From contig NZ_CP132194.1 in assembly GCF_030718935.1 (NCBI RefSeq), positions 1,302,001 to 1,366,000 of the forward strand: DNA of 64,000 nucleotides. The letters run 5' to 3'. Under the pieces are notes generated by a model, which had not been told where the DNA came from, did not search any database, and saw nothing but the letters and a program-made list of their open reading frames with translations. Shown here piece by piece: positions 1 through 9,826 of the stretch; the stretch's first letter is position 1, and every line of letters begins with the position of its first letter. Made by a program: the position numbers and the translations under genes. Source of the stretch: Psychrobacter sp. M13 (GTDB lineage Bacteria > Pseudomonadota > Gammaproteobacteria > Pseudomonadales > Moraxellaceae).

Positions 1-1739
1 GTGTGTTATCGAGTCCTGAGACCACGACTGATGCGCGTAGCTTTAATGTCAAAGCCGTTATTGCCCATGAGTACTTTCATAACTGGACAGGTAACCGTAT
101 TACCTGTCGCGATTGGTTTCAATTATGCCTAAAAGAAGGTTTTACGGTGTTCCGCGATCAGTCGTTCTCAGCCGACCAACAGTCGAGCGCGGTACAGCGG
201 ATCGACGATGTAGCAACCTTGCGCGCTCATCAGTTCGCTGAAGATGCAGGGCCACTTGCGCATCCTGTGCGTCCTGAGAGCTTCGTTGAGATCAATAACT
301 TTTATACCGCTACGGTGTACGAGAAAGGCGCTGAAATCGTGCGCATGATTGCCAATACACTTGGGCCAGATAACTTTAGAGCAGGTACTGACGAGTACTT
401 TCGCCGTTACGACGGACAAGCGGTAACGGTTGAGGATTTTTTATCTGCGCTCAGTATTACTGATAGTAAGGTTGAGGACTTTATCGACTGGTATCGTCAG
501 CCAGGTACGCCTGTGCTATCAGGTCATCAGCAGTACGACAGCGAGACACAAACGGTAACGATTACCCTGAGTCAGCAGACCCGTCATGTTGCTGGATTTG
601 ATGCGCCAAAGCCACTACCTATCCCTGTAGCGACCGCGCTTTTTGATAGAACTACAGGCGAAATTATTGGTGAGCGTATGCTGTTGCTCGAGCAAGCAGA
701 GCAAACCTTTAGCTTTGACAATATTAGTAATGAGCCAATAGTGTCGTTATTGCGCGACTTTAGTGCGCCTGTACAGCTCAATTATGATTATCAAAATGAA
801 GACTTAGCGTTTTTGCTCACGCATGAGACTAATGGCTTTAATCGCTGGCAAGTAACGCAAATGCTGGTTAATCGAATCTTATTGCAAAATAGCGATCCAA
901 AGGTATATTTAGCGGCTTTAGCCAAAACCTTGCCTATGCTTGCAGCTACTGATGCAATGTTAGCCGCACGCCTGCTCGATATCCCATCAGCACAAGAGCT
1001 GGCATCAGCTATTAGCACGGATTATGATCCAGAACAAGTTAAAGAGCAGCGCCAAACGCTGTACAGTCAAGTTGCCGAGTCCCTAAAAGATAAGTTAGCG
1101 GAGCTTTATGAGCAGCTGCCACTACAGCCTTATTCAGACACACCTGAAGCATTAGGCACGCGGGCATTGCGTAACGTGGTGCTTGATATGGCTCTGACGG
1201 CTCAAGTTGATGGTGCTGATCAGTGGGCGCAGCAGCAGTATGATAATGCCAGCTGTATGACGGAGCGTTTGGGCGCGCTAAAAGCGATGGTTAATCATCA
1301 GCATTTATCTGCCGATAAGTATTTAGCTGACTTCTACAAACGCTTTGCTGCTGATGATCTGGTGATAGATCTGTGGTTCAGTGTGCAAGCCTCTAGCGCT
1401 CATGTAACCACTGATATTATCAAGACTTTGCTGGCGCATGACGACTTCGATTGGAATACACCAAACCGCATACGCTCAGTGGTAAGTGCTTTTACCGCTC
1501 AGCCTGCGGTATTATGGACCGATGAGGGTTTGGATATTTATATTAATGTGATCAAAAAGCTGGATGAGGCAAACCCTGTGATGGCGTCACGATTACTACA
1601 AGTGCTAGCCCGCTGGTACACCTTGGTCGAGCCGCGCCGAGCTATGGCACATGACAAATTGGTTAATTTGCAGCAACAAGCGACGTCCAAGCATGTGCTT
1701 GAGAGTTTGGATAGCGTATTGGGAGCGGCGAATAAGTAG
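1..1739 (+). CDS. pepN: Aminopeptidase N (M1 family), 3' part
   Basis: Zinc aminopeptidase that removes N-terminal residues from peptides in the cytoplasm. The reading frame is open at the left edge, so the N-terminal part lies outside; about 578 residues are visible, against roughly 870 in E. coli PepN. Near the start it has the zinc motif HEYFH (about bases 66-80) followed by NWTGNR, then the third ligand in LKEGFTVFRDQ and the catalytic tyrosine region VYEKGAEIVRM. The C-terminal helical domain follows to the stop at 1737-1739. A strong hairpin terminator follows at 1770-1809. Confidence 0.96.
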   Translation, partial: VLSSPETTTDARSFNVKAVIAHEYFHNWTGNRITCRDWFQLCLKEGFTVFRDQSFSADQQSSAVQRIDDVATLRAHQFAEDAGPLAHPVRPESFVEINNFYTATVYEKGAEIVRMIANTLGPDNFRAGTDEYFRRYDGQAVTVEDFLSALSITDSKVEDFIDWYRQPGTPVLSGHQQYDSETQTVTITLSQQTRHVAGFDAPKPLPIPVATALFDRTTGEIIGERMLLLEQAEQTFSFDNISNEPIVSLLRDFSAPVQLNYDYQNEDLAFLLTHETNGFNRWQVTQMLVNRILLQNSDPKVYLAALAKTLPMLAATDAMLAARLLDIPSAQELASAISTDYDPEQVKEQRQTLYSQVAESLKDKLAELYEQLPLQPYSDTPEALGTRALRNVVLDMALTAQVDGADQWAQQQYDNASCMTERLGALKAMVNHQHLSADKYLADFYKRFAADDLVIDLWFSVQASSAHVTTDIIKTLLAHDDFDWNTPNRIRSVVSAFTAQPAVLWTDEGLDIYINVIKKLDEANPVMASRLLQVLARWYTLVEPRRAMAHDKLVNLQQQATSKHVLESLDSVLGAANK

Positions 1740-1769
1740 GCACAATTAAGCGATCAGCTCAAAAAGTCA

Positions 1770-1809
1770 ATTAATAAAGGCTGTCTTAACTAAGATGGCC
1801 TTTATTAAT
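1770..1809. terminator. Terminator after pepN
   Basis: Inverted repeat with a 12-bp outer stem (ATTAATAAAGGC at 1770-1781 against GCCTTTATTAAT at 1798-1809) and an inner TCTTA/TAAGA stem. The A/T-rich flanks give a U-run on the pepN transcript. Confidence 0.75.
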
Positions 1810-1882
1810 AATTATAAAATACAAGCGAATCACTAGTTTTTGTTAGATATCTTTTTAAAATAGTATTAGGGGTGTTTGGGGT

Positions 1883-3451
1883 ATGGATCTAAAAAGTATT
1901 GAAAAAATGGAACAAAAATCGGGCTACGGTCGCGGTGAAGCACTGCGAATGGGCTTAGTATTGTTATTCATTATGGGTGTTATGTTGTTTACACACTTTA
2001 ATACTGCTGATGTTCCAAATCGTTTAATGCTGATAGTAGCGGCGATGATTGGCGGTTATATGGCATTGAATATTGGTGCCAATGATGTGGCGAATAATGT
2101 GGGCCCCGCGGTAGGTTCACAAGCTTTGACTTTGATGGGTGCGATTTTTATTGCAGGGATATTCGAGGCAGCCGGTGCACTTATTGCTGGCGGGGATGTG
2201 GTTAGTACTATCAAAAGCGGTATTATCGACCCTAGTATGATTGAGGATAGTTCGGTCTTTGTCTGGGTGATGATGGCCGCTTTACTGGCGGGAGCGGTAT
2301 GGCTTAATTTTGCCACGGCAATAGGGGCACCAGTATCGACGACGCATTCTATTGTGGGCGGCGTTATGGGTGCTGGTATAGCAGCAGGCGGTTGGGGTAT
2401 TGTTAATTGGAGTCAAATGATAGCGATAGCCTCAAGTTGGGTGATATCTCCAGTCTTAGGTGGCATCATTGCCGCTGCTTTTTTGATGTTTATCAAGCAT
2501 ACGATTACTTATAAAGACGATAAAATAGCCGCCGCTAAGCGTATGGTGCCGCTACTGATAGCTATAATGGCATGGTCATTTAGTAGCTATCTCATCATGA
2601 AAGGCTTGAAAAAAATATTTGAAGTTAATTTTTTATCGGCAATCTCTATTGGACTTTTTATCGCTATTGTCACCTACTTTATAATCAAGCCCTTCATTGT
2701 CAAGGCCGCTGATAAACTTGAGAATGACAAAGATTCCATCAATGCGCTATTCACTGCGCCTTTGATATTTGCCGCTGCTATGCTTAGTTTTGCTCATGGG
2801 GCTAACGATGTTGCCAATGCTATCGGGCCATTAGCTGCAATTAACGATGCGATTACCAGCGGCGGTATCGCTAGTGAAGCGGCTATTCCGCTATGGGTAA
2901 TGCTGGTTGGCGCTATCGGTATCGTATTGGGCTTAGCACTATTTGGTCCTAAACTTATTCGTACGGTCGGCTCGGAAATCACAGAACTCAATAAGCTACG
3001 TGCCTTTAGCGTGGCGATGGCAGCGTCTATTACAGTCATTTTTGCCTCACAATTAGGCTTACCCGTCAGCTCTACCCATATTGCTGTAGGCGCTATCTTC
3101 GGTGTGGGATTCTTGCGTGAATATATCAAAAAATCCTATGATATAATGGTCGATGAGATTATGCAGCACCATAAAGAGTCTGAACATGAAGTGGTTGAGA
3201 CTTTTTTAAAGGATTTTCAAAAGGCAACGGTAGCGGGCAAGCACAGGATGTTGCAAACCCTAAAACAAGAGAATACGGCTACTGTCTTTACTAAGCGTGA
3301 AAGGAAAAACCTAAAAAAGGTATATAAAAAAGAGCTAGTAAGGCGCTCAGCATTGCTAAGAATCGCTGCTGCTTGGCTCATCACTGTACCAGCCTCTGCT
3401 CTATTAGCGGCGTTGATTTTTTATACTATTAGAGGGGCACTGCTGCCTTAA
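1883..3451 (+). CDS. pit: Inorganic phosphate transporter, PiT family
   Basis: Inner-membrane low-affinity transporter that carries phosphate (as metal-phosphate) with protons. The 522-residue protein has the two internally repeated PiT signatures: GANDVANNVGP near residue 65 and GANDVANAIGP near residue 305. Each is followed by a conserved serine/threonine loop (APVSTTHSIVG, LPVSSTHIAVG). Many hydrophobic segments alternate with a charged cytoplasmic region after about residue 415 (Lys/Glu-rich), and a final membrane helix lies near the C-terminus. It is a single gene between terminators. The sequence does not show which PitA/PitB type it is. Confidence 0.93.
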   Translation: MDLKSIEKMEQKSGYGRGEALRMGLVLLFIMGVMLFTHFNTADVPNRLMLIVAAMIGGYMALNIGANDVANNVGPAVGSQALTLMGAIFIAGIFEAAGALIAGGDVVSTIKSGIIDPSMIEDSSVFVWVMMAALLAGAVWLNFATAIGAPVSTTHSIVGGVMGAGIAAGGWGIVNWSQMIAIASSWVISPVLGGIIAAAFLMFIKHTITYKDDKIAAAKRMVPLLIAIMAWSFSSYLIMKGLKKIFEVNFLSAISIGLFIAIVTYFIIKPFIVKAADKLENDKDSINALFTAPLIFAAAMLSFAHGANDVANAIGPLAAINDAITSGGIASEAAIPLWVMLVGAIGIVLGLALFGPKLIRTVGSEITELNKLRAFSVAMAASITVIFASQLGLPVSSTHIAVGAIFGVGFLREYIKKSYDIMVDEIMQHHKESEHEVVETFLKDFQKATVAGKHRMLQTLKQENTATVFTKRERKNLKKVYKKELVRRSALLRIAAAWLITVPASALLAALIFYTIRGALLP

Positions 3452-3491
3452 TATTCTTATCAGTACTTTTATAATAGTTATCGATACAAAT

Positions 3492-3521
3492 AAAAAGCCC
3501 ACCTAAATAGGTGAGCTTTTT
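3492..3521. terminator. Bidirectional terminator between pit and the DAHP synthase gene
   Basis: Hairpin AAAAAGCCCACCTA / TAGGTGAGCTTTTT with a 2-base loop and one mismatch. It has A-run and T-run arms, so it can stop both convergent genes. Confidence 0.85.
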
Positions 3522-3571
3522 ATTTTTTATAAAGAGTGCAGCTCATCAAGTGAGCAAGTAAATATAAGTAA

Positions 3572-4654
3572 TTAGCGAGTAGGTAAGATGTCTTTTACCA
3601 TATCGCGCAAATTATGCAGGGCCGTAACCGTGCTATCCCAATCGAGGCAACCATCAGTGATCGATACGCCGTATTCTAACTGGCTTAGATCTGCGGTGAG
3701 TTTTTGACTGCCGCCTTTTAGATGGCTCTCAATCATCATACCGATAATCGACTTATTACCGTTTTGAATTTGCTCAGCGACGTTATTGATGACCATCGGT
3801 TGCAGGTAAGGGTCTTTACCTGAATTGGCATGGCTTGAGTCAATCATAATCTTATTGCTGGTTTTACCTTGAGAGAGCGCGTTTTCGACTTGCTCAACAG
3901 CAGTAGCATCATAGTTAGGCTTGCCGTTACCGCCACGCAATACGACATGGGCGTATGGATTACCTTTAGACTTGATGATAGATACTTTGCCATCTGAGGA
4001 CAGACCTAAGAAGCTATGTCCTGCTTTTACCGCCTGCATCGCATTGACCGCGACAGTCATACCACCATCAGTACCGTTTTTGAAGCCGACGGGGCAAGAT
4101 AAGCCTGAGCTCATCTCACGATGCGTTTGACTCTCAGTAGTCCGTGCACCAATCGCCGACCAGCTAATCAAGTCTTGCATATATTGCGGAGTGTTTGGAT
4201 CGAGCGCTTCGGTCGCGCAAGGCAAGCCCTTTTCATTTAGGTCAAGCAGTAACTTACGGGCGGTGCGTAGACCTTTTTCGATATCGAAGCTGTCATTCAT
4301 ATCAGGATCATTAATCATCCCTTTCCAGCCGACAGTCGTACGTGGCTTTTCAAAATAGACGCGCATAACGACAAAGATACTATCTTCGATCTCTTTAGCG
4401 AGTACCGCCAAGCGATCTGCATATTCGTGAGCGGCTTTTATGTCATGGATTGAACAAGGGCCGATCACCACAAAAAGACGGTGGTCTTTATCATCTAGGA
4501 TGTCTTGAATCGTATTACGACCTTTCAATACCGTTTTATAGGCGGCATCTGACAAAGGCAGCTCAGTTTTTAGCTCAGCTGGGGTAATTAAGGGTATGAA
4601 CTGTTCGATATTCACGTCATCGATATCTGCATTATGAGTAGCTAGTGTGGTCAT
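3572..4654 (-). CDS. 3-deoxy-7-phosphoheptulonate synthase (class I, AroF/G/H type)
   Basis: Condenses phosphoenolpyruvate and erythrose 4-phosphate to DAHP, the first step of the shikimate pathway. The 360-residue product matches the usual AroF/G/H length. Visible signatures are VVIGPCSIHD, RVYFEKPRTTVGWKG, GARTTESQTHRE, FKNGTDGG, and IDSSHANSGKDP near the end, all typical of the metal- and PEP-binding TIM barrel. The frame is open 31 codons further upstream, but the ATG at 4654 gives the family-typical N-terminus (MTTLATHNAD). Which feedback class (Phe, Tyr or Trp) it belongs to cannot be told here. It is convergent with pit. Confidence 0.94.
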   Translation of the reverse strand: MTTLATHNADIDDVNIEQFIPLITPAELKTELPLSDAAYKTVLKGRNTIQDILDDKDHRLFVVIGPCSIHDIKAAHEYADRLAVLAKEIEDSIFVVMRVYFEKPRTTVGWKGMINDPDMNDSFDIEKGLRTARKLLLDLNEKGLPCATEALDPNTPQYMQDLISWSAIGARTTESQTHREMSSGLSCPVGFKNGTDGGMTVAVNAMQAVKAGHSFLGLSSDGKVSIIKSKGNPYAHVVLRGGNGKPNYDATAVEQVENALSQGKTSNKIMIDSSHANSGKDPYLQPMVINNVAEQIQNGNKSIIGMMIESHLKGGSQKLTADLSQLEYGVSITDGCLDWDSTVTALHNLRDMVKDILPTR

Positions 4655-4849
4655 GATAATACTTCGTATAGCCAATTTATAGGAATAGTTATTATGCGTT
4701 GAAAACAGTGCGTTGACAAGGGCAGTCGCAATTTTATTAAAGGGCAACTGGTATTACCTGATAACTGGAATGTCAAAACCAATAATTTGTTATACTCATC
4801 CTTTTTAGAGCCCCTCATTCATAGCGTGTTAATAATAAGAAGAGTTTTC

Positions 4850-6136
4850 ATGGCCAATTCTATCGCCCCTGTTAAGCATACAGAGCTACTCTCTCAGGCA
4901 CAGAATCATCATAAACCGCCACTCGTGATAGGTATAGTGGCAGGTGAGGTATCGGGTGATAGCTTAGGCGCGGACTTTATGCGCCAGATGAATGCTCTGC
5001 GTGACGATATCGTGTGGGTGGGTGTTGGCGGTACCAAGATGCAAGCTGAGGGGCTACAAAGTATTTTTCCGCTGGCGCGCTTGGCAGTGATGGGCTTAGT
5101 GGAAGTTCTATCGCAATTGTCCGATCTTTTTAAGGCAAGACGCGAGCTATTGACGGCATTTGCAGACGCTAATATTGACTGGTTTATCGGTATTGATGCG
5201 CCTGATTTTAATCTGCGCGTAGCCAAGAAGCTCAAACCCAAAGGCATATTTTGTGTGCAATACGTTAGCCCATCGATCTGGGCGTGGCGCGAATCACGTA
5301 TTCACGGTATCAAAGCCGCTACTGACTTAGTGCTATGTTTATTTCCGTTTGAGCTGGCCGTTTATGAGCGTCATGACCATCCTGCTATTTGTGTTGGACA
5401 TCCGCTACTACATACTATAGATAAGCACTTGGAGCATACGCCTACCAATCAATTACGTAGTGAGCTGGTCTGGCATAACGATGGTTTGCAGCAGTTTTTT
5501 ACCACCCGTTTCGCCGAGGTCAGTCAACTGGTCTGTGTGATGCCAGGCTCACGGCGCGGGGAGATTACCGCTATTTTACCGTTGATGCTCGATGGTATCC
5601 AAAAGCTGCTATTGCTCGATCCGAATCTATGTTTTATCGTACCAACGGTCGATCAAAATCATCAGTACATTGTCCAAGAAGTGATTGACAAGCGCTCTGA
5701 GCAGCTACGTGCCGCGATAGTCGTGGTCTATGACGAGAGCCTGCCAGCCTTTAGCCAGCAAGCCATGGCGGCCTCAGATATTGTCCTATTAGCGTCAGGT
5801 ACAGCCACCCTTGAGGCAATGCTACTTGAGCGTCCAATGGTCGTGGTTTATCAATTGAATAAGATGACCTACAGAATAGTCAAACGCTTAGTCAAAGTCT
5901 CCTATGTCGCCTTGCCGAATATCTTAGTCAATCACGCTATTGTGCCAGAGCTTATTCAAGAGCAGGCTAGTGGCGAGAATATCTGTCGTACTGTTATGCA
6001 ATTACTTCAGCCAAGAGCTTATAGTGAACAATTACAGGCTCTCAAAGATACTAAGCACATGCTACAACAACAGAGCAATCATGACCCTGCAACTAGTGTC
6101 ATTGAGCACTGGTATCTAAAAAACAATGCCAAATAA
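4850..6136 (+). CDS. lpxB: Lipid-A-disaccharide synthase
   Basis: Glycosyltransferase (GT19) that joins lipid X and UDP-2,3-diacylglucosamine into the lipid A disaccharide at the inner membrane. It has GEVSGDSLGADFM near the N-terminus, then FIGIDAPDFNLRVAKKLK, QYVSPSIWAWRESR and the LASGTATLEAMLLERPMVVVY nucleotide-sugar region. The ATG at 4850 follows an AAGAAGAG ribosome site about six bases upstream, giving 428 residues; an earlier in-frame start at 4787 lacks such a site. At 428 residues it is longer than E. coli LpxB (382), partly through a variable stretch around residues 190-220. rnhB follows 75 bases later on the same strand, as in many gammaproteobacteria. Confidence 0.95.
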   Translation: MANSIAPVKHTELLSQAQNHHKPPLVIGIVAGEVSGDSLGADFMRQMNALRDDIVWVGVGGTKMQAEGLQSIFPLARLAVMGLVEVLSQLSDLFKARRELLTAFADANIDWFIGIDAPDFNLRVAKKLKPKGIFCVQYVSPSIWAWRESRIHGIKAATDLVLCLFPFELAVYERHDHPAICVGHPLLHTIDKHLEHTPTNQLRSELVWHNDGLQQFFTTRFAEVSQLVCVMPGSRRGEITAILPLMLDGIQKLLLLDPNLCFIVPTVDQNHQYIVQEVIDKRSEQLRAAIVVVYDESLPAFSQQAMAASDIVLLASGTATLEAMLLERPMVVVYQLNKMTYRIVKRLVKVSYVALPNILVNHAIVPELIQEQASGENICRTVMQLLQPRAYSEQLQALKDTKHMLQQQSNHDPATSVIEHWYLKNNAK

Positions 6137-6211
6137 AAGCTGTCATCGTCAACTGAGTTATCATTAACGAAGCTGAGCATAAGCAAATTATCATCTATAA
6201 AAAGTTAATTT

Positions 6212-7087
6212 ATGAGCTATTATTCTAGTTTGGACAAAGCCGTTATCTGTATTGAAACCACTATCGAACGTATCGATGTTAAGGGGCAACACCTCAGCTT
6301 AGCAGCACCTATTTATATCAGAGGTGAGCTAAAGGCCGCTGATCTGTGCAATGAGTTGCAATCCTTTACTCAAGATTTAGCTCAAGCGCCGTTACAGATC
6401 GGCATCGATGAAGCAGGTCGCGGCCCCTTACTGGGCAGTGTCAATGTGGCTAGCGCACTATTGCCAAGCGCTTGGTCGGGACTCATTGAAGATAAGCCCT
6501 TACAAGATACGCCACTATCTATACTCACCGACTCCAAACAGCTTAGTGAAAAAAAGCGCGATATTCTCTATCCGTTAGTACAGCAGCATGCGCTAGGCTA
6601 TGTGATCGCCGATATACCTGCAGCTATCATTGATCAAATCAATATCTTGCAAGCTACGATGCTGGGTATGCGCTTATGTACTGAGATCTTATTAGAAGCA
6701 ATAGCACCGTATGTTACTAACGATGCCAAGAGCGCGTCTGAATCAGTATCAATTGAAGTGTTATACGACGGTAATCGCTGTCCTGAGCTTAACTATGACA
6801 AGCTGGCCCAAGCAGGGATAGAGCGTGCCAACATCGATAGCCAAGCGTGGGTGAGGGGTGATGCGCGCCATACTAGCATTGCCGCCGCTAGTATCTTAGC
6901 TAAAGTCAGTCGTGATAAAGCGATGTATGCTTTGGATGCAAACCATCCACAGTATAATATTGCAAAGCACAAAGGCTATCCCACCCGCGCTCATATCCAA
7001 GCTATCGATGACTATGGGGTATTAGAGGCGCATCGACGTAGCTTTGGGCCAGTCGCTAAAAAGCTAGCCAAGAATAAAAACGTCTAG
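6212..7087 (+). CDS. rnhB: Ribonuclease HII
   Basis: Endonuclease that cuts RNA in RNA-DNA hybrids and single ribonucleotides in DNA. The catalytic core starts near residue 63 with [12 protein letters not shown], and continues with [13 protein letters not shown], then [23 protein letters not shown] and [11 protein letters not shown]. At 291 residues it is far longer than the roughly 200 of E. coli RnhB. About 60 residues precede the core, with no internal methionine that could serve as a later start, so the extension looks real. It probably shares a transcript with lpxB. Confidence 0.94.
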   Translation: MSYYSSLDKAVICIETTIERIDVKGQHLSLAAPIYIRGELKAADLCNELQSFTQDLAQAPLQIGIDEAGRGPLLGSVNVASALLPSAWSGLIEDKPLQDTPLSILTDSKQLSEKKRDILYPLVQQHALGYVIADIPAAIIDQINILQATMLGMRLCTEILLEAIAPYVTNDAKSASESVSIEVLYDGNRCPELNYDKLAQAGIERANIDSQAWVRGDARHTSIAAASILAKVSRDKAMYALDANHPQYNIAKHKGYPTRAHIQAIDDYGVLEAHRRSFGPVAKKLAKNKNV

Positions 7088-7134
7088 AATGAAAGCGGTC
7101 ATTATAACAATGACAAGAGTAAATAGGGCAGTGC

Positions 7135-8430
7135 ATGAGCGCCAAAGCATTTAGTCAGTCATCTAATAAGCCGTTAATAGTATTAATACTACTTTTGCTA
7201 TTACCTGCCTATGATGGCGCAGATAGGACTTATCTAAAGGCGATATATATAAAAGATTTAGATGCCTTTATGGTCAAAATGGTCGCTGCAATTGCTAATT
7301 TTCGAATGACTGATGACCTTGATCCAGCTAGTAGCTTGCCAGATAATAATGCAGATAGCCAAGCTGGTAAGCCAGCTTTTGAAGATACTATGGCGGATGA
7401 CACTATAGCTGCTAGCCATTCGGATAATGGTAGCAGCTCTGATAGAAATGCCGCTAGCATTGCCAATAATGAGATCAATCTAGCGCGGACAAGTTGCGGG
7501 TTAAGCGATTTATCAGAGGATTCTGAGCTGGAGAAAATGGCAGTTACTCATGCCAATTATATCAATTATGTTTTTGCAAACTCGACACCAACGCTCTTTA
7601 ACGCGCATTCTCAAAGACAAATTGACGATATTGCAAAGGTAACAGGTCGCAATAATCCGTACTTTACAGGTGATGAGCTCAAAGAGCGCTTGCAGAGAGC
7701 AAACTATAATAACATCGCTTATGGCGTCGCTGAGAACATTGCTCAATCCAGCTACTATCATTCTCTTGGTGATATGGTCGCATCAGATAGTGCGTCACGG
7801 TCTATGATTAAGTCGTTGCTTGCTGCCCCTTATCATCTGCGGGCGTTGATGATTCCTAATTCTAGCGTGACAGGTACGGGCGTAGTCGCTTTCAAACCTT
7901 ACGATAAAGATGCCAACACCTATCAAAGCTACGCTCTAGTCAACTATGCCGCCGCCACCAAAACCAGCAAAGATGTCAGTTATAGCGGTATTTTTACTTA
8001 TCCTTGCCAAGGGGTGACAGATACCGTCACAGCGCTGTATAACGAGACGCCAGATCCTTTTAGAGGCACGCGCAATCTGCAAACCAATCCCATCGGACAA
8101 CCTATCTATATCAATGTGCCTACTGCTACAACCATAAAGATCAGCAACGTCAGCTTCTATGATGTCGCACGTAATAGCGAAATACCCATTCAGCTACTAG
8201 ATACTGATCAAGATCCCTATAAAAATACCAGCTATGAGCTTCCTGCCAATGAGGCTTTTATTTTGCCGCTGACAGATCATCTCAAAAGCTGTGAGCATCG
8301 ACCTAAAATTGGTGAAAATTGTGGTCTGTATGGTAATAGCCAATACCGCGTAAGCTTCGATGTCATGATAGATAGTAAAGCATTCATCAATAAAACCTTT
8401 ACCTTTAGCACAGGTGAGGTAAGTTATTAA
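7135..8430 (+). CDS. CAP-domain (SCP/PR-1-like) exported protein, paralogue 1
   Basis: Of unknown substrate. The N-terminus has a hydrophobic segment (LIVLILLLLLP, residues ~14-24) that could be a signal peptide or membrane anchor; no lipobox cysteine is seen. After an acidic Asp/Ser/Asn-rich linker (to ~residue 110), a CAP-like domain follows. It has NEINLAR, HANYINYV (cavity His), GVAENIAQS (Glu-Asn) and APYHLRALM (second His). A family-specific C-terminal domain starts around residue 285 with four cysteines. The protein downstream is a close paralogue over the last ~320 residues, while the N-termini differ entirely. Secretion is inferred. Confidence 0.8.
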   Translation: MSAKAFSQSSNKPLIVLILLLLLPAYDGADRTYLKAIYIKDLDAFMVKMVAAIANFRMTDDLDPASSLPDNNADSQAGKPAFEDTMADDTIAASHSDNGSSSDRNAASIANNEINLARTSCGLSDLSEDSELEKMAVTHANYINYVFANSTPTLFNAHSQRQIDDIAKVTGRNNPYFTGDELKERLQRANYNNIAYGVAENIAQSSYYHSLGDMVASDSASRSMIKSLLAAPYHLRALMIPNSSVTGTGVVAFKPYDKDANTYQSYALVNYAAATKTSKDVSYSGIFTYPCQGVTDTVTALYNETPDPFRGTRNLQTNPIGQPIYINVPTATTIKISNVSFYDVARNSEIPIQLLDTDQDPYKNTSYELPANEAFILPLTDHLKSCEHRPKIGENCGLYGNSQYRVSFDVMIDSKAFINKTFTFSTGEVSY

Positions 8431-8615
8431 TTTCAATATATTATTTAACAGCGCTTAACAAACACTTCTAAATAAACTATTTATCTTCTCTAAAATCTTG
8501 AACTTGCAAGTCGTCCGATTAACAGAAATACTTTGTAAAAAAATGTTTAACTATCCTATTTTTTAAATATAGTGCGTCGCTTAGGCACGCTTATATCGAT
8601 AAAACAGGATAGATA

Positions 8616-9824
8616 ATGACTGCAATACCCGCATGGAAGCATTTAGGGTTGGCTCTTTTGTTTATACCATTTGTTATAGGCTGTAACAGTAACCAAGCAT
8701 CAAAAAAATCAATTCGCGCGGCAACACCGCAAGATATGGCTATGGATAGCCGAGCTGCAAAACCTATCAAATCAATAAAAACCCCCGCTCATAATCACCC
8801 TGTGGTTATCATCAATGGCAGGTCTGCCAGCCATAACAAAGCCGCGGTTACTATCTCTAACAATGAAGTTAATGTAGCTCGCAAGCGCTGTGGATTAAGT
8901 ACTCTGTCAGATGATTTAGAGCTTGAAAATATGGCCATTAATCACGCAAACTATATTAACTATGTGTATGCCAACGCCGCGCCAACAGTCTTTAACGCGC
9001 ACTTTCAAAATAAAATCAGCAATATAGCTCATGTCACAGGCGCAAGTAACCCTTTCTTTAGTGGCGATGGTATAAAAAAGCGCTTACTAACGGCAAAGTA
9101 TAGTAAAGCTTCTTATGATGTTTCTGAGAATGTTGCGCAATCCATTCACTTTAATTCTTTTGGTAATATTGTCGCGCCCAGTATCGCAACGCGATCCATG
9201 ACCAAGTCACTACTGGCCGCGCCTTATCATTTGCGCGCCCTGATGAAACCTAACTTAAGCTTGCTAGGGTCTAGTATGGCCGCCTACAAGCCTTTTGGTA
9301 AAGATGCTAACACCTATCAAGGCTATGTTTTGGTCAACTATACAACGGCAACACAAGCGACCAAAAACACGACAGTTAACGGTGTTTTTACTTATCCTTG
9401 CCAAGATGTTAAAGGAACCGTTACCGCACTCTATAATGAGACGCCAAATCCTTTTAAGACTAAGCGCAACCTGCAAACCAACCCTATTGGACAGCCTATC
9501 TATATCAATATACCCTCTGCGAAATCGATGAAAATCAAGCAAGTGAGCTTTCATGATGTTGCGCGTGATAGGGAAGTGCCCATTCAAGTATTAGATGCCA
9601 GTCAAGATCCCTACAAAAACACTATCTATGAGTTACCTGCTAATGAAGCCTTTATTTTACCGCTAACCGACCACCTCAAAAGCTGTGAGCGTAAATCCAT
9701 AAAGAACACAAATTGTGGCCTTTATGGTAATACTGACTATCGGGTTAGTTTTGATGTTTTGATAGATAACAAAAGACTCGTCAACAAATCTTTTACCTTT
9801 ACAACAGGTCATGTAAATTATTAA
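8616..9824 (+). CDS. CAP-domain lipoprotein, paralogue 2
   Basis: 402-residue lipoprotein by sequence. The signal segment LGLALLFIPFVIGC ends in a lipobox with the cysteine at residue 23. A basic/Ala-rich linker follows, then the same CAP-like domain as the gene upstream (NEVNVARKRCGL, HANYINYV, DVSENVAQS, APYHLRALM) and the same C-terminal domain (NLQTNPIGQPIYIN, LPLTDHLKSCE). The two genes lie 185 bases apart on one strand and look like a tandem duplication. No metal-binding or protease motif is visible, so function is not assigned beyond the CAP fold. Confidence 0.8.
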   Translation: MTAIPAWKHLGLALLFIPFVIGCNSNQASKKSIRAATPQDMAMDSRAAKPIKSIKTPAHNHPVVIINGRSASHNKAAVTISNNEVNVARKRCGLSTLSDDLELENMAINHANYINYVYANAAPTVFNAHFQNKISNIAHVTGASNPFFSGDGIKKRLLTAKYSKASYDVSENVAQSIHFNSFGNIVAPSIATRSMTKSLLAAPYHLRALMKPNLSLLGSSMAAYKPFGKDANTYQGYVLVNYTTATQATKNTTVNGVFTYPCQDVKGTVTALYNETPNPFKTKRNLQTNPIGQPIYINIPSAKSMKIKQVSFHDVARDREVPIQVLDASQDPYKNTIYELPANEAFILPLTDHLKSCERKSIKNTNCGLYGNTDYRVSFDVLIDNKRLVNKSFTFTTGHVNY

Positions 9825-9826
9825 GA

